Virus record (IMG/VR): IMGVR_UViG_3300000230_000018
Location: 1-32,875 of that record
Strand: one strand, 5' to 3'
Source of the DNA: a virus
Length of the DNA: 32,875 nucleotides
The translations under genes were made by a program, and so were the position numbers. This document shows, one piece after another, positions 18,334 through 28,081 of the stretch; positions within the stretch are counted from its first letter, which is position 1, and each line of letters opens with the position of its first letter. Under the pieces are notes generated by a model. That model ran no database searches. It was not told the DNA's origin and worked only from the letters and a program-made list of their open reading frames with translations.

Positions 18334-19350
18334 TTATTCAGGATTAGTTACTACTTTAATTGAACTTGCTTTAATTGCATTTAATTGTTTAGTAATACTA
18401 CTCTTCATTTCAGAGTTTTTAGGGTCAATAAAATAATTAATTACATCGTCAACACTACTACCTAAAATGATATTAATATCTGTTCCTAAAACAATTGTAT
18501 CACTACCCATCAATCTAGTTACAATATTATTATTTAATAATTCACCAATAAATGCTTTTTCTGCAAGTTTAGAATCTTTCAATAACAATTTAAATAACTT
18601 AGGTTGATTCATAGCTAGTGTAGTAAGTGCAATAATATTACTATTCTTATCAGGTAATATAGTGATAGTTTTAACGCCATCCAATAAGTTATGCGCAATT
18701 AACGCTTGCCTTACTTTATTTGGGTCTTTACTAATTTCTGTAATTAATGCAGAAACTTCAAGATGTAAAGATGCAATCTCAGCTTCATTACGTTTAGCTG
18801 ATTCATCAGTATGAATATACATTTTAATATTTGTAGATTTATCTATATCTTTAATATCATTTGCTACTTCTCTATGTATTAATAAATAAAGATATTGCAA
18901 ATATTGTAAAGTCTCAATAGGTGTACCATATTTAAAACGTTCTTCAATTGGTATATGTTTTTCAACATAAGCAATTAACTTCTCATCAGTATCACAATTA
19001 GGTAATTTACTGATATATTGTTTACGTTGAGGGTCATTAATATCGTAAGTTAAACCTACTTCCATATTATAACCAATTTCTGAAATATTAATTGATATAT
19101 TACTCCACCACATTCGTACTAGTTCATCCCAATTAATATTATGTGAATCAGGATTAACTCCTAATATTTGACGAAGTAACATAGTATTTAATGTATGTCT
19201 AGCTGTCATATTATTAATAGCTGATAAATACTTACTTACTCTAATGTTTATTCCGCCAAATATACTATTAAGTGTTTTCTTATTTACATTCTGAAAATAT
19301 GTAAGACCTGGTTTAGGAAATACAGTAATTTTTTCATTTTTAACTAACAT
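18334..19350 (-). CDS. Conserved head-region protein of unknown function, 338 aa
   Basis: The gene follows major capsid protein after a 37-base gap. The protein has an N-terminal segment with strands and basic residues (KITVFPKPGLTYFQNVNKKT), then long helical regions: KYLSAINNMTARHTLNTMLL, then ETLQYLQYLYLLIHREVAND, with AKRNEAEIASLHLEVSALIT further on. The C-terminal half again looks helical (LMGSDTIVLGTDINIILGSS). No catalytic motif, signal peptide or transmembrane span is visible. Position suggests a head protein, for example an auxiliary capsid or internal protein, or an assembly factor. I do not recognise the family. Confidence 0.45.
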   Translation of the reverse strand: MLVKNEKITVFPKPGLTYFQNVNKKTLNSIFGGINIRVSKYLSAINNMTARHTLNTMLLRQILGVNPDSHNINWDELVRMWWSNISINISEIGYNMEVGLTYDINDPQRKQYISKLPNCDTDEKLIAYVEKHIPIEERFKYGTPIETLQYLQYLYLLIHREVANDIKDIDKSTNIKMYIHTDESAKRNEAEIASLHLEVSALITEISKDPNKVRQALIAHNLLDGVKTITILPDKNSNIIALTTLAMNQPKLFKLLLKDSKLAEKAFIGELLNNNIVTRLMGSDTIVLGTDINIILGSSVDDVINYFIDPKNSEMKSSITKQLNAIKASSIKVVTNPE

Positions 19351-19387
19351 ATATTATATTATTTATTTGTTATTTTAAATTTAAAGA

Positions 19388-20851
19388 TTAGATAGCTCTT
19401 TCTAAGTAGAAGCAAGTAGAAGCATCAAGGATATTGATACCTTTAGATTCCATAATTTCGTATGATGCAATATCACGAACATCTGAAATAATATTACCTT
19501 CACCAACTGCACCCCATTCTTTTGGAAGTGGAGACATACCTTTGTAGATATTACGAATTACTTCACGACCTTCTTCTGCAACTAATGTAATATTATCTTC
19601 ACCATCAGTATTAGAACCCAAGTTCAAGAAAGCCATAGTATAAGAAACTAATGGTAAACCGTCAATAACATCACCGTTTTGTTTTTGTTGTTCAGCAAGT
19701 GAACCTTTATTAAACAAATCAGTTTCAACAAATGATATAATTCTACCATTAATATCACGATATTGAACAAAGTATTTACCATAAGTTAAACCTGTACCAG
19801 TAGATTCAATCATTACATCTGATAATTTATATGTAAGATTACCGTTAACAGATTCACGATACATCATTTGATGAAACTCACGTTTTGCGCCAGCACCACC
19901 ATAAACAACAATATTACCAGTTTTTAACTTATTATCATTGTCAGAAATCATATTTAAGATTTCATCAAAGTAACGAGTAGAAAGATAAGCATATTGATCA
20001 TAGTATCCCATATCACGTAAAGTTTGTCTGATACCAGCACCTTTTGGAATAGGTTCACCTGTTTCTTCATCAATCAATGTAATAACTCCGTTCTCATCTC
20101 TATTATATTCAGATAACCAAAGATCTTGTTCTGACATAATATTCTTTTGTAGTTCAAATTGATACATCTCCAATGGCATCCAGTGATTAGACTTACCACC
20201 ACCTTCAACATCAAATTCAAATTCAACAACCTTGTTAGCAACATTACCAGCAATATTTTGCGAAAAACGCATAAATCCAAATTGGTTAGTAAGTTCACCA
20301 GGAGTGATACGATTACTTCTATTTCCAATAGATTTACTTGCAGCAACAGATGGTGCATTTAAACCCCAAGCTTTACCTATAACTAAATCAGCTGCTTCAA
20401 GATAAGCACCAGGTGTAGCCATAGTTGCAACATATTCAAATCCTCCACTTACTCTTTTTCCTTCACTCTCAAGTCTTAATTGTTTATTACCACTTGGTGT
20501 AAGAATATGGTATTGATGAATAAAAGTAGCATCATCAAATACTAATCTTACTTTACCACTTAAACCAATACGACTACCAGAAGTTTCAACTCTAACTAAA
20601 CGTGAAGTAAGTTTAATACGACCCATGATCGGCCATGTATACTCTGTATCATTTAATTTCTTAGGTTTCTTTGAAACAATTTTACCTAATCCTTGAGTTG
20701 CAGAAAGAATAGGAAATAAGTTTTTATCTTTACCACCTAAATAAGTTAAAGATTGTGTAAGTTGAACTGGTGATAACAAATCACTACGATACAGTGTATT
20801 TTCATCTGTATAAAGGTTATTATCATAACCTGTTTGTTTAATTATTCTCAT
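19388..20851 (-). CDS. Major capsid protein (HK97-type fold, crAss-like), 487 aa
   Basis: The protein fits the crAss-like major capsid pattern in length (about 490 residues) and place, directly after a scaffold-like gene and two genes after the portal. Early motifs are SPVQLTQSLTYLGGKDKN followed by YTWPIMGRIKL, which match the N-terminal part of this family as I know it. The middle contains IVYGGAGAKREFHQMMYRES, likely part of the P-domain, and the C-terminus is MESKGINILDASTCFYLERA. The region uses codons of slightly higher G/C content than neighbouring fibre genes, as expected for a highly expressed gene. It assembles the icosahedral head. The gene begins 2 bases after the stop of the scaffold-like gene. 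Confidence 0.8.
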   Translation of the reverse strand: MRIIKQTGYDNNLYTDENTLYRSDLLSPVQLTQSLTYLGGKDKNLFPILSATQGLGKIVSKKPKKLNDTEYTWPIMGRIKLTSRLVRVETSGSRIGLSGKVRLVFDDATFIHQYHILTPSGNKQLRLESEGKRVSGGFEYVATMATPGAYLEAADLVIGKAWGLNAPSVAASKSIGNRSNRITPGELTNQFGFMRFSQNIAGNVANKVVEFEFDVEGGGKSNHWMPLEMYQFELQKNIMSEQDLWLSEYNRDENGVITLIDEETGEPIPKGAGIRQTLRDMGYYDQYAYLSTRYFDEILNMISDNDNKLKTGNIVVYGGAGAKREFHQMMYRESVNGNLTYKLSDVMIESTGTGLTYGKYFVQYRDINGRIISFVETDLFNKGSLAEQQKQNGDVIDGLPLVSYTMAFLNLGSNTDGEDNITLVAEEGREVIRNIYKGMSPLPKEWGAVGEGNIISDVRDIASYEIMESKGINILDASTCFYLERAI

Positions 20852-20853
20852 AT

Positions 20854-22110
20854 CTATTGTACGTTATAATTTAATTTTAATCTTTTTGTTCCCGTAGCTT
20901 TACCACTATAACTGGTAGAACTAGTTGCTTTTACCTTTTTAATAATTTTATTTGAAGTAATATTACTTCTTAATATATTAGAAAGATACCTCATGAGACG
21001 ATTTTCAACATTTTCATTATATTTCATATCATCTATTTGAGCTTGACTCAAACCATTCTCTTTTGCAAGTGCTACATAATTAAAAAGGTCTAAACGAGTT
21101 AGTACTTTTTGCACTCCACCTTGTGTAACAGTAACACCAGTTTCAGGTATTACATATTCTCCAATCTTTCCTTTAGATACAATTAAATCATAAATAGAAC
21201 CACTTATATTAAGAGGTATAACTTCTTTATTTGCATTAATTGTAACTCCATATTCTTTTTCAATTGTTTGTCTTTGAAGTTCTTGACGACGTTGTAATTC
21301 TTTTTTAACTTCTTCTCGTTCTTGACCTTCAATAGTTTTAAGAAATGATTCACTATTCTTAGCACGATCGCCTAGTTTATTACTAGCAATTAATGCGTTA
21401 ATAGTCATATCAATATCTTCATCTGTTAATCCTTTATAACGTAACTCTTCAGTAACTAACTGTTTATGATTATCAACGTTACCATCAATAAATTTAACAG
21501 CTGAATAATTAGTTTTAAAGTTGTAATCTTTAATAGAACCATTTAATTTCTTATAATTCAAAATGCTTTCAATTTCAGGATTAGCATTATAGAAATTCTC
21601 AAGTACTTGTTTTTCTGTCTGACGTTTAACAGTATTAATAACTGCTTTTTCACGAGCTATTAAACCTTCTGCATCATCAGTAAATGTTAAAGGTTGACCA
21701 TCGTCACCTGTAATGATAAGTCCTGTATTCTCTTGAATAATAGAAATTACTGATTCCTCATCATCTTCTAATTGATCTTTAGTATAAATAATTTTGCCAT
21801 CTTTAGTAGCATTACCATCTTTATCTAAGTTGTATTCTACCCCTTCGATTTCAACAATAGTTTCAACATTTGAACTATCAGGATTAGCTGGAAGTTTAAT
21901 GTCATCTACAGGAGGAACAACTGGTGGAACAACTGGCGGAACAACTGGCTCCTTTGGTGGATCTTTCGATGGTTCATTATTAATCGGTGGATTATTAATA
22001 GGTTGTTTTGATTTATCATCAGCATTTGCTGGTGGAATAACTATTCCATTATTATCATCCCCACTTATACCCTCTTGTGCAGGGTCAGGGGTCTTAATGA
22101 TTAGTCCCAT
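20854..22110 (-). CDS. Proline-rich, charged protein between portal and capsid: scaffold candidate, 418 aa
   Basis: The N-terminal 85 residues are disordered and rich in Pro, Asn and Asp, with three near-identical steps of EPVVPPVVPPVVPPVDD. After this comes an acidic segment (EDDEESVISIIQENTGLII) and a long charged helical stretch (GQEREEVKKELQRRQELQRQ, about residues 270-290). The C-terminus is basic and Ser/Thr-rich (ATSSTSYSGKATGTKRLKL). A helical, highly charged protein encoded just before major capsid protein is the normal profile of a scaffolding protein that is removed during head maturation. There is no visible protease motif. The 153-base gap upstream carries a repeated hairpin element (22198-22213). 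The scaffold role is an inference. Confidence 0.55.
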   Translation of the reverse strand: MGLIIKTPDPAQEGISGDDNNGIVIPPANADDKSKQPINNPPINNEPSKDPPKEPVVPPVVPPVVPPVDDIKLPANPDSSNVETIVEIEGVEYNLDKDGNATKDGKIIYTKDQLEDDEESVISIIQENTGLIITGDDGQPLTFTDDAEGLIAREKAVINTVKRQTEKQVLENFYNANPEIESILNYKKLNGSIKDYNFKTNYSAVKFIDGNVDNHKQLVTEELRYKGLTDEDIDMTINALIASNKLGDRAKNSESFLKTIEGQEREEVKKELQRRQELQRQTIEKEYGVTINANKEVIPLNISGSIYDLIVSKGKIGEYVIPETGVTVTQGGVQKVLTRLDLFNYVALAKENGLSQAQIDDMKYNENVENRLMRYLSNILRSNITSNKIIKKVKATSSTSYSGKATGTKRLKLNYNVQ

Positions 22111-22197
22111 AAAAGTAATATTAATTGGTTTATTGTCTTATAATTTATCACTACCTTATTTAGTTTTGTATGTTACTTAACGTATTTCGTTCATGAT

Positions 22198-22213
22198 CCC
22201 CTATCGGGAGAAT
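22198..22213. repeat. Hairpin element CCCCTATCGGGAGAAT, copy 1
   Basis: This 16-mer lies in the 153-base gap between portal and scaffold-like genes, the largest gap in the leftward block apart from the block ends. It is identical to 30841-30856 in the divergence zone. It contains a small inverted repeat (CCC-TATC-GGG). In such AT-rich DNA a G/C-rich 16-mer repeated exactly is unlikely to be chance. On the minus strand it lies about 88 nt upstream of the scaffold-like ATG. A degenerate tandem pair (TACTTCATA repeated) lies just beside it at about 22240-22262. Role unknown. Confidence 0.7.
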
Positions 22214-22263
22214 ATAGAAGAATATCATTTAACAATAGTATATGAAGTAGTATGAAGTAATAT

Positions 22264-24594
22264 CTAATTCTTATTTGCATTTGCAATTCTTTCATTAGTT
22301 CTAAGTGTTTCTTCTTTTAACCTCATATTATCATTATGTTGTCGTTTCTTAAAATCTAAATCATTCTGTTGTTGTTCACTTCCATCATTTGAGTTATTTA
22401 ACATAGTACTTACACCATTTATAATTAAATCAACTTGATTTCTACTATCCTGACGTTTTGTTTCAGCATCTTCTTTAATTAATAGATTTTCACGTTCAGC
22501 TTTATATTTTTCAGCTTGTGCCGTTCTTTTAATTTCTTCTGCTTCTTTTTTAATTCCCTCTAATTGTAATTGAAATTCACGATTCTTTTGTGTAAATTCT
22601 TTTACCTTTTCTTTAATAGATAATAAATCATCATTAACTATTAATTCTGTCATTGATTCAATATCTCCATTTTGTGATGCAGATAAAGCCATCTGTTTTA
22701 CTTGTTGTAGTTTTTGTGTTTCACCGGCAACATCTTTAATAAAAATACCAACATTGTCATTAAAGTTTTCAATACCATCAACTACAACTTCTACCAATTT
22801 ACCATCAGGAGTTTGAATAACTCCACGTCTACCATCAATCCATGCAATTTTGGTATAATCAATCATAGCTTCAAGTATATTAACTATTACTTGAGAATAT
22901 GTATTAATTGCTAACACATTACCGATTGTTGCATAGTTCTCTTGTTTATTGGCTAATTCACTAGACATATAAGGACTAGCATTACCATAACGAACAGGAT
23001 TCATTTCAGCTTCATCTAAAGCTTCCATTTCAATACTTTTCATTATATTAGTTAATGAATCAAGATACTTTTCAACTGTGCTTCTAAAACTCATTTGAAG
23101 TGCAGTAACTGCTTGTTGACTTAAATCCGTATCATTTAATATTAACATATCATCGGATACCATTTTGCTAAATCTTTCTTCTAATGTAAATTCAGCTGAA
23201 TCGCTAAGTATAGATTCGGGTAGATATTGAAGATAAGGTTTAAATTTAGCAATGATTTGCTTTCTTTTAAGTCTTATAATTTCATACTCTATTTGATAAT
23301 TAACTATACGACCCGGTAAAGGTTTTAAAGGTAATACAGGTAGAATATTAGTCGTTCCATAATATGAATTTTTTAAGAAACTCTTAATACTTAAATGTTC
23401 ACGTTGAACATCTAATTCTTTAACTTTAGTATATACGGCTAAATTAGTGTCATTTCCAAATCTCCAACCTTCATAGAAACAATCAATAAACGACCATTTA
23501 ATTTCTATATCTCCAAAAGCTGAATCAAAAATATAATCTTCAGATACTTCTTTTTCTTCAACTTTATTTATTTCTAAATTAAGATAAGTTAGTTTTCCTA
23601 TTTTCTTTTTTGATACTGCTTGTAAATGATAAACATCTGTTTCTAAATGATTGTCTGTAAATTCAAAATGTGTTTGACGTAACGATTCTAATCTATTACT
23701 TATAATACCCGGATGTTGACTAATATCAATTGTACCATTAAATTCACCACTTGTAGTTTCATATAAATATACTAATTCTTTAAGTTGTTTTTTTGTATTA
23801 AGTGTCATTAAATTACCATGTTGTTCAAGTATATCATGTAATCTCATTCTATATTTACGAACTACAACAGGACTATCTTCAATAAACCCAGTAGTACTTG
23901 TAAGACAATATAATTCATGAGGTGGTACAATATCAAAAAATGTATCATTCTCTAAATTATATAGATAAGTACAAATATTATCTGTAACAACATAGAAATA
24001 AGCTAACTGTGATAACTTATAAGTAAAATCACATAATTTTTTAAGTAGTTCAATTCGATGTTTGGCTTTAATAGCTTTCTCATCTATAAACTTTTGAGTT
24101 TCTTCTTTAATTATTTCATTAATATCCGGTAACTCTTCAGATGGCATTCCAGTAGGAACACCTTGTTCATTTAAACCATTAACAAATTTTTGAAATGCAA
24201 CGTCCATAACCTTTGCTGCAATTAAACCATTTCTAGTTCCAACTGCATCACCATCTTCTGTATATACTTGAAAATTAGAATAACGTGTAATATATTCACC
24301 TACATACTTTTTAACTATTCGTAATACCAAATTAAATTCTTGTTTTACAACTTTAAATTCTTTTAGTTTTTCAGGAGTTAAATCTGCTTGTAAACTATTT
24401 ATTACTTCTTTATATTTACTATCACTAATATCATGTGATACATAACTATACTGTTCTTCTATAATAGCTTTACGTTGACCGTCTGCATTCAAAGCTCTAT
24501 CAATATAATAATCAATAAAGTTTTCATACCAATCAGGAGTACTTTTAGTATTAAAAGATACTTCATCTTTTGGTGAATGTACTTCTTTTTTCAT
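22264..24594 (-). CDS. Portal protein (crAss-like), 776 aa
   Basis: The gene follows TerL with a 4-base ATGA overlap and precedes the scaffold and major capsid genes, the canonical portal position. The length (776 residues) fits the large portals of crAss-like and P22-like phages. It has an N-terminal alpha-helical region, a beta-rich middle (YEGWRFGNDTNLAVYTKVKE), and a helical stretch (SMVSDDMLILNDTDLSQQAV, then MSFRSTVEKYLDSLTNIMKS) that fits the stem/crown. The C-terminal 140 residues form a strongly charged coiled coil (REFQLQLEGIKKEAEEIKRT, then AEKYKAERENLLIKEDAETK), as in barrel-bearing portals. The dodecamer would form the DNA channel. Assignment rests on position, length and architecture. 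Confidence 0.8.
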   Translation of the reverse strand: MKKEVHSPKDEVSFNTKSTPDWYENFIDYYIDRALNADGQRKAIIEEQYSYVSHDISDSKYKEVINSLQADLTPEKLKEFKVVKQEFNLVLRIVKKYVGEYITRYSNFQVYTEDGDAVGTRNGLIAAKVMDVAFQKFVNGLNEQGVPTGMPSEELPDINEIIKEETQKFIDEKAIKAKHRIELLKKLCDFTYKLSQLAYFYVVTDNICTYLYNLENDTFFDIVPPHELYCLTSTTGFIEDSPVVVRKYRMRLHDILEQHGNLMTLNTKKQLKELVYLYETTSGEFNGTIDISQHPGIISNRLESLRQTHFEFTDNHLETDVYHLQAVSKKKIGKLTYLNLEINKVEEKEVSEDYIFDSAFGDIEIKWSFIDCFYEGWRFGNDTNLAVYTKVKELDVQREHLSIKSFLKNSYYGTTNILPVLPLKPLPGRIVNYQIEYEIIRLKRKQIIAKFKPYLQYLPESILSDSAEFTLEERFSKMVSDDMLILNDTDLSQQAVTALQMSFRSTVEKYLDSLTNIMKSIEMEALDEAEMNPVRYGNASPYMSSELANKQENYATIGNVLAINTYSQVIVNILEAMIDYTKIAWIDGRRGVIQTPDGKLVEVVVDGIENFNDNVGIFIKDVAGETQKLQQVKQMALSASQNGDIESMTELIVNDDLLSIKEKVKEFTQKNREFQLQLEGIKKEAEEIKRTAQAEKYKAERENLLIKEDAETKRQDSRNQVDLIINGVSTMLNNSNDGSEQQQNDLDFKKRQHNDNMRLKEETLRTNERIANANKN

Positions 24595-26876
24595 CTACAT
24601 TTTTTTAATCGTTCATTCATTCGTTCTTTAACTACTTTGTTATTTGTTTCTTTTAGACCGATTGATTTAAAATATACTCCTGCTAAACGTGCAGAAGCTA
24701 AACTATCTAAGTTTATATCTAAAGAAAATATTTGTGCACTTTTCAATAATGGTAAACTATATATATTTTGAAATCTATATCTAAGATTACCATCTTCATC
24801 TCTATTGACACGTTCATATAAAAACTGTTGCAAGTATTCATAATATTTAAAACCTGCTACACCATTTGGTATAACTACACCATAACCAGCGTTAGGGTCT
24901 CGTTTACCTTTACTTATAATACTCGATGGATCTTTTTCAATTAAACCTAACTTATTCCAAGTTTTAAAATTCTTAATTGTTTCTCCAACATTAACCTCAG
25001 GTAGTCCAGTTGCACCCCAATAAAGTAGAAATTTTAAAAATAAAAAATCATTATCTTCATTAAGTGCAAAACGTCCAATCCATTCAGCAACTAAATAACC
25101 AGTAACCTTATCCCAAATTTGAATAGAAGCAAGTGAATGAGTCTTTTTTAAAGTAGATAAATCTTTATCTATTTTAACAGGGTCATATACTGCTAGATAT
25201 CTATTCTTTAAAGGTTCACCTTTATTATCTAATATTCTAGGAAAGTACTCACGTACTAAACCATGAACATCTTTTTTAATATTAAATGGTACATCTTCTA
25301 TAAATTCCCAACGTTTATTTGAAAGTTTACTTTTATCTACAAACTTAACATTAATATCTTTATTAGTTCTATCATCATTTGTAATATACCAACCATCTCT
25401 CCAAAATCTATAATCTGGATTAGTTTCTACTTGTTTGATATGTTCATTTAATTCAGGTGAACTAAATATATTTTCAATATTACTAATAAAAGCTTCACTT
25501 GGTGTGTTAGCTCTTTGACCAAGATATATTATATATTCACTATAAGTTTTATGTCCTTTTGCAACAGCCTTATCTTCTCTATCATAATAGAATGCGTCAA
25601 TAAGTTGGCTATTACCATCTTTAACATAAGGTAATAAACCTAATACTTGAGGGTAAAAGAAACCACAAGTACGAAACTCACTATCAATATCATATATATT
25701 ACAAAGTGGAATACAACTATTAGCTTCAGGATTATTAAAGATATAAGCAAATTGAATATAGTCAGCTTCATTAGTACCACCTGTACCAAAATATACAGAC
25801 ATCCCAACTTTAATAGCTCCTACTTCATTAACTGATTTAGTAACTCCAATAACATCTAATATATTTTTAAATGCTCCAGCTTCTTCATATACAATACGAA
25901 CTGCCTGTTTACCTACTGCTTGTTTAATATTCTTTTGACAACCAGCACTCCATATAACAGAACCCCAACCTTTATTAATTTTACCAGTAGAATCTTTATA
26001 ACCAAGTATTAGTTCTTCTAAATCTTTCGATATATAATTCCTAATCCAATGTGTATGTTCTTCATACCAATCTAAGTCAGTTTTAAGCATTGAAGTAATT
26101 GCTCCTTCATCTGTAAGAAAACCTACGTCATAAGCTAAATATAATAATTTAGTTTGTTCATATAGATTTGCACGATTAGCACCTTTACTTCCCTCTTTAA
26201 ATGAATAACCTTTACGACGTGCTTTAGCTTTTGCAATATCAAAGTTATTATATATACAAAACTCATCTACTTTAAAATCCCAGTAATCACCATCAATAAA
26301 GAATGGAAAACCTTCTTTTAATTTCACATAAGCATTTGATATATTATGTTCTATTTCAAACTTAAATTCTTCAGGGGTTTTAATACGTTGTATTCTACTA
26401 AAGTTTAAATAGTTATAATGATCACCAGTAATATGAATAGGTTTAAGTAATTCTCGTTTACGCCATGGAGGTGTAATAGGATTAATATATTCTTCAATAT
26501 CACTAAATAATAATTTACAATTTCTAGTTAAACCTTTCTTACGTCTTGCAGTTTCACGTCCCCAAAACTTCTTATATTCAATAGAATTAAAATCATAATT
26601 TGTATATCTTTTATGTATTTCATAAAACATAGCAACTTCACAAAATTCATGTACATTAACAAATACAAAATCAATATTCATTAATAGTGCTTCTTTATCA
26701 TTTAATAAAAAATCCCCATCTGCATCTAAATACTTAGTAGCAGCTGGGGTATATTCTGATTTGTCCATTAAACAATAATGAATGTAAGGAACATCAATAT
26801 CATCAAGTTCTTTTGGAAATCCATAAAAGTGATAGGCAGGATGATATGCAGGTAATAGTTTAGTCGACATTTTCAA
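24591..26876 (-). CDS. terL: Terminase large subunit (packaging ATPase/nuclease), 761 aa
   Basis: The ATPase half carries a deviant Walker A-like motif RRKGYSFKEGSKGANR (about residues 220-235), a Walker B-like strand VRIVYEEAG (326-334) with paired acidic residues, and a coupling-type motif VYFGTGGTNE (361-370). The C-terminal half contains RYLAVYDPVKID (559-570), whose aspartate starts the RNase H-like nuclease domain. The protein would pump DNA into the head and cut the concatemer. It overlaps the preceding gene by 17 bases and the portal gene by 4, so all three are translated together. An internal ATG at 26870 (residue 3) is also possible. About 760 residues is in the range of crAss-like TerL. 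Confidence 0.85.
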   Translation of the reverse strand: MKMSTKLLPAYHPAYHFYGFPKELDDIDVPYIHYCLMDKSEYTPAATKYLDADGDFLLNDKEALLMNIDFVFVNVHEFCEVAMFYEIHKRYTNYDFNSIEYKKFWGRETARRKKGLTRNCKLLFSDIEEYINPITPPWRKRELLKPIHITGDHYNYLNFSRIQRIKTPEEFKFEIEHNISNAYVKLKEGFPFFIDGDYWDFKVDEFCIYNNFDIAKAKARRKGYSFKEGSKGANRANLYEQTKLLYLAYDVGFLTDEGAITSMLKTDLDWYEEHTHWIRNYISKDLEELILGYKDSTGKINKGWGSVIWSAGCQKNIKQAVGKQAVRIVYEEAGAFKNILDVIGVTKSVNEVGAIKVGMSVYFGTGGTNEADYIQFAYIFNNPEANSCIPLCNIYDIDSEFRTCGFFYPQVLGLLPYVKDGNSQLIDAFYYDREDKAVAKGHKTYSEYIIYLGQRANTPSEAFISNIENIFSSPELNEHIKQVETNPDYRFWRDGWYITNDDRTNKDINVKFVDKSKLSNKRWEFIEDVPFNIKKDVHGLVREYFPRILDNKGEPLKNRYLAVYDPVKIDKDLSTLKKTHSLASIQIWDKVTGYLVAEWIGRFALNEDNDFLFLKFLLYWGATGLPEVNVGETIKNFKTWNKLGLIEKDPSSIISKGKRDPNAGYGVVIPNGVAGFKYYEYLQQFLYERVNRDEDGNLRYRFQNIYSLPLLKSAQIFSLDINLDSLASARLAGVYFKSIGLKETNNKVVKERMNERLKKCR

Positions 26877-27474
26877 ATTCTTTTAAGTCATCATCACTTT
26901 CAAGAGAATCTTTAAATTCTTTTTTACCATAAATCATTGCAATTTTATTTTCTTCTCGTTTTAACTTTTCTTGTAGCTTTTGAATAATATCAAAATCTTT
27001 TTCTATCTTACTAGTAAAAGTTGATACTTTATCTGATAAATTAAAAAATGATTCAAACTCTTTTTCATCAGTAGCTAAAGACTTAGATTTAACTTTTAAA
27101 GTTTCAGCTAATATATTTAATGCTGAATTACGAGTTACAACTATCTTATTTAATATTAATAGTTCTTCATCAATTGGTGTATATTGGTGTGTCTTATAAC
27201 ATTCCTGTGCAGCTTTAATAAGATTGTCAACTTTAAATTCACTAGTGACACCAGAATTACTTACTGCATAGTTATGTAAAGTACTACCCTCATATCCTTT
27301 TTTAACACCCGCCGATTTATATGAAGTTGTATGGAATACATAAAGTAGTTCTGCAATTGCATTTCTTTTTGCAAGATCACCATCTCTTTCATATAAATCT
27401 CTAAATGGTTGAAGTGTTAATATTTCAGGAGTTATCTGTAACTTATTACTTCGTACTTGAAATATATCAAACAT
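26860..27474 (-). CDS. Protein in small-terminase position, 204 aa
   Basis: This gene sits directly before terL and overlaps it by 17 bases. The protein is largely helical and charged, with a central part LAKRNAIAELLYVFHTTSYK and a long C-terminal coiled coil (STFTSKIEKDFDIIQKLQEK, then LKREENKIAMIYGKK), ending in an acidic tail (DSLESDDDLKEFENVD). Small terminases are short helical proteins with a coiled-coil oligomerisation part, encoded immediately upstream of terL. No HTH motif can be identified with confidence. It may therefore be the small subunit or a conserved crAss-like protein of unknown role; the first is preferred on position alone. Confidence 0.45.
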   Translation of the reverse strand: MFDIFQVRSNKLQITPEILTLQPFRDLYERDGDLAKRNAIAELLYVFHTTSYKSAGVKKGYEGSTLHNYAVSNSGVTSEFKVDNLIKAAQECYKTHQYTPIDEELLILNKIVVTRNSALNILAETLKVKSKSLATDEKEFESFFNLSDKVSTFTSKIEKDFDIIQKLQEKLKREENKIAMIYGKKEFKDSLESDDDLKEFENVD

Positions 27475-27849
27475 TTATAATGCGAGTATTAAAACTACTA
27501 TTCCAATTAAACCAAAAGTGCTATACTTATAATACTTCATTTTCTGAAAAGTATTTTCTTGTTTTTTAATTATAGTATTTTGTTTTAATATAACAGTATC
27601 TTGAATATTAATATTTCTTTTCTGTAGTATATTAATACTATCCAATGTTTCTATTTTAGATTTATATAATACAATAATTGTATCTTGTTGTAGTTTTTCT
27701 AAAATAGTTAAACCTATTATTCTATTTTCAATTGGTGTGTAACAAGAATAACTCAGATTGTCTTTTCTTAATGTAACTTGAGATAAACTTGTCAATGGAA
27801 TCATTAGTAATAATAAGTGTATCCATAAATACTTTCTGTTCATATACAT
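27475..27849 (-). CDS. Exported membrane protein, outer-spanin-like partner, 124 aa
   Basis: The N-terminus is a good signal peptide (MNRKYLWIHLLLLMIPLTSLSQ, using the ATG at residue 3, position 27843). It is followed by a helical, Ile/Gln/Lys-rich segment with repeated Asp-Thr-Ile (QQDTIIVLYKSK, NIQDTVILKQNTIIKKQ) and a C-terminal transmembrane segment (STFGLIGIVVLILAL, the last 15 residues). There is no lipobox cysteine. The first 122 bases overlap, in another frame, the end of the 117-aa gene. Two overlapping genes, one with an N-terminal anchor and a coiled coil and one exported, is the arrangement of phage spanins (Rz/Rz1). I infer a spanin-type role in disrupting the outer membrane; a C-terminal anchor in place of a lipoprotein would be unusual. 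Confidence 0.5.
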   Translation of the reverse strand: MYMNRKYLWIHLLLLMIPLTSLSQVTLRKDNLSYSCYTPIENRIIGLTILEKLQQDTIIVLYKSKIETLDSINILQKRNINIQDTVILKQNTIIKKQENTFQKMKYYKYSTFGLIGIVVLILAL

Positions 27850-28081
27850 TATGTATTTCTTTATGATAAATAATTGTATCTAATTGCTTTTTATTTAATT
27901 CTAGTTTTTCAAGTTTAATAGTTAAACTATCCAATCTTTTCATGTGATTATTTAATTCTGTATTAGAATCAAATACTGGTTGTTGTTTAAAATACAATAA
28001 GTACATACATAAACTAAATAATGTTATATATATAATAAGGTATATTAAATCTTTTGTTTTGAAGTTAAAATTTTGTTCCAT
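27728..28081 (-). CDS. Inner-membrane-anchored coiled-coil protein, inner-spanin-like, 117 aa
   Basis: One N-terminal transmembrane span (DLIYLIIYITLFSLCMYLLYF, about residues 11-31) preceded by a short basic end, then a helical, strongly charged stretch (HMKRLDSLTIKLEKLELNKK, about residues 46-65) and a Tyr/Ile-rich periplasmic part. This is the profile of an inner-membrane spanin (Rz type). Its start shares one base with the stop of the nuclease gene (TAATG), and its last 122 bases overlap the next gene in a different frame. Its position far from the amidase/holin genes is unusual for a spanin. The call is by architecture only, so an unrelated small membrane protein is possible. Confidence 0.5.
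   Translation of the reverse strand: MEQNFNFKTKDLIYLIIYITLFSLCMYLLYFKQQPVFDSNTELNNHMKRLDSLTIKLEKLELNKKQLDTIIYHKEIHNVYEQKVFMDTLIITNDSIDKFISSYIKKRQSELFLLHTN

Noticed and set aside
21794-22180. Plus-strand open frame of 128 codons with Gly-Thr-Thr-Gly repeats
   Set aside because: It is the reverse of the Pro-Val-Val-Pro repeats of the scaffold-like protein; the low complexity explains the missing stops.
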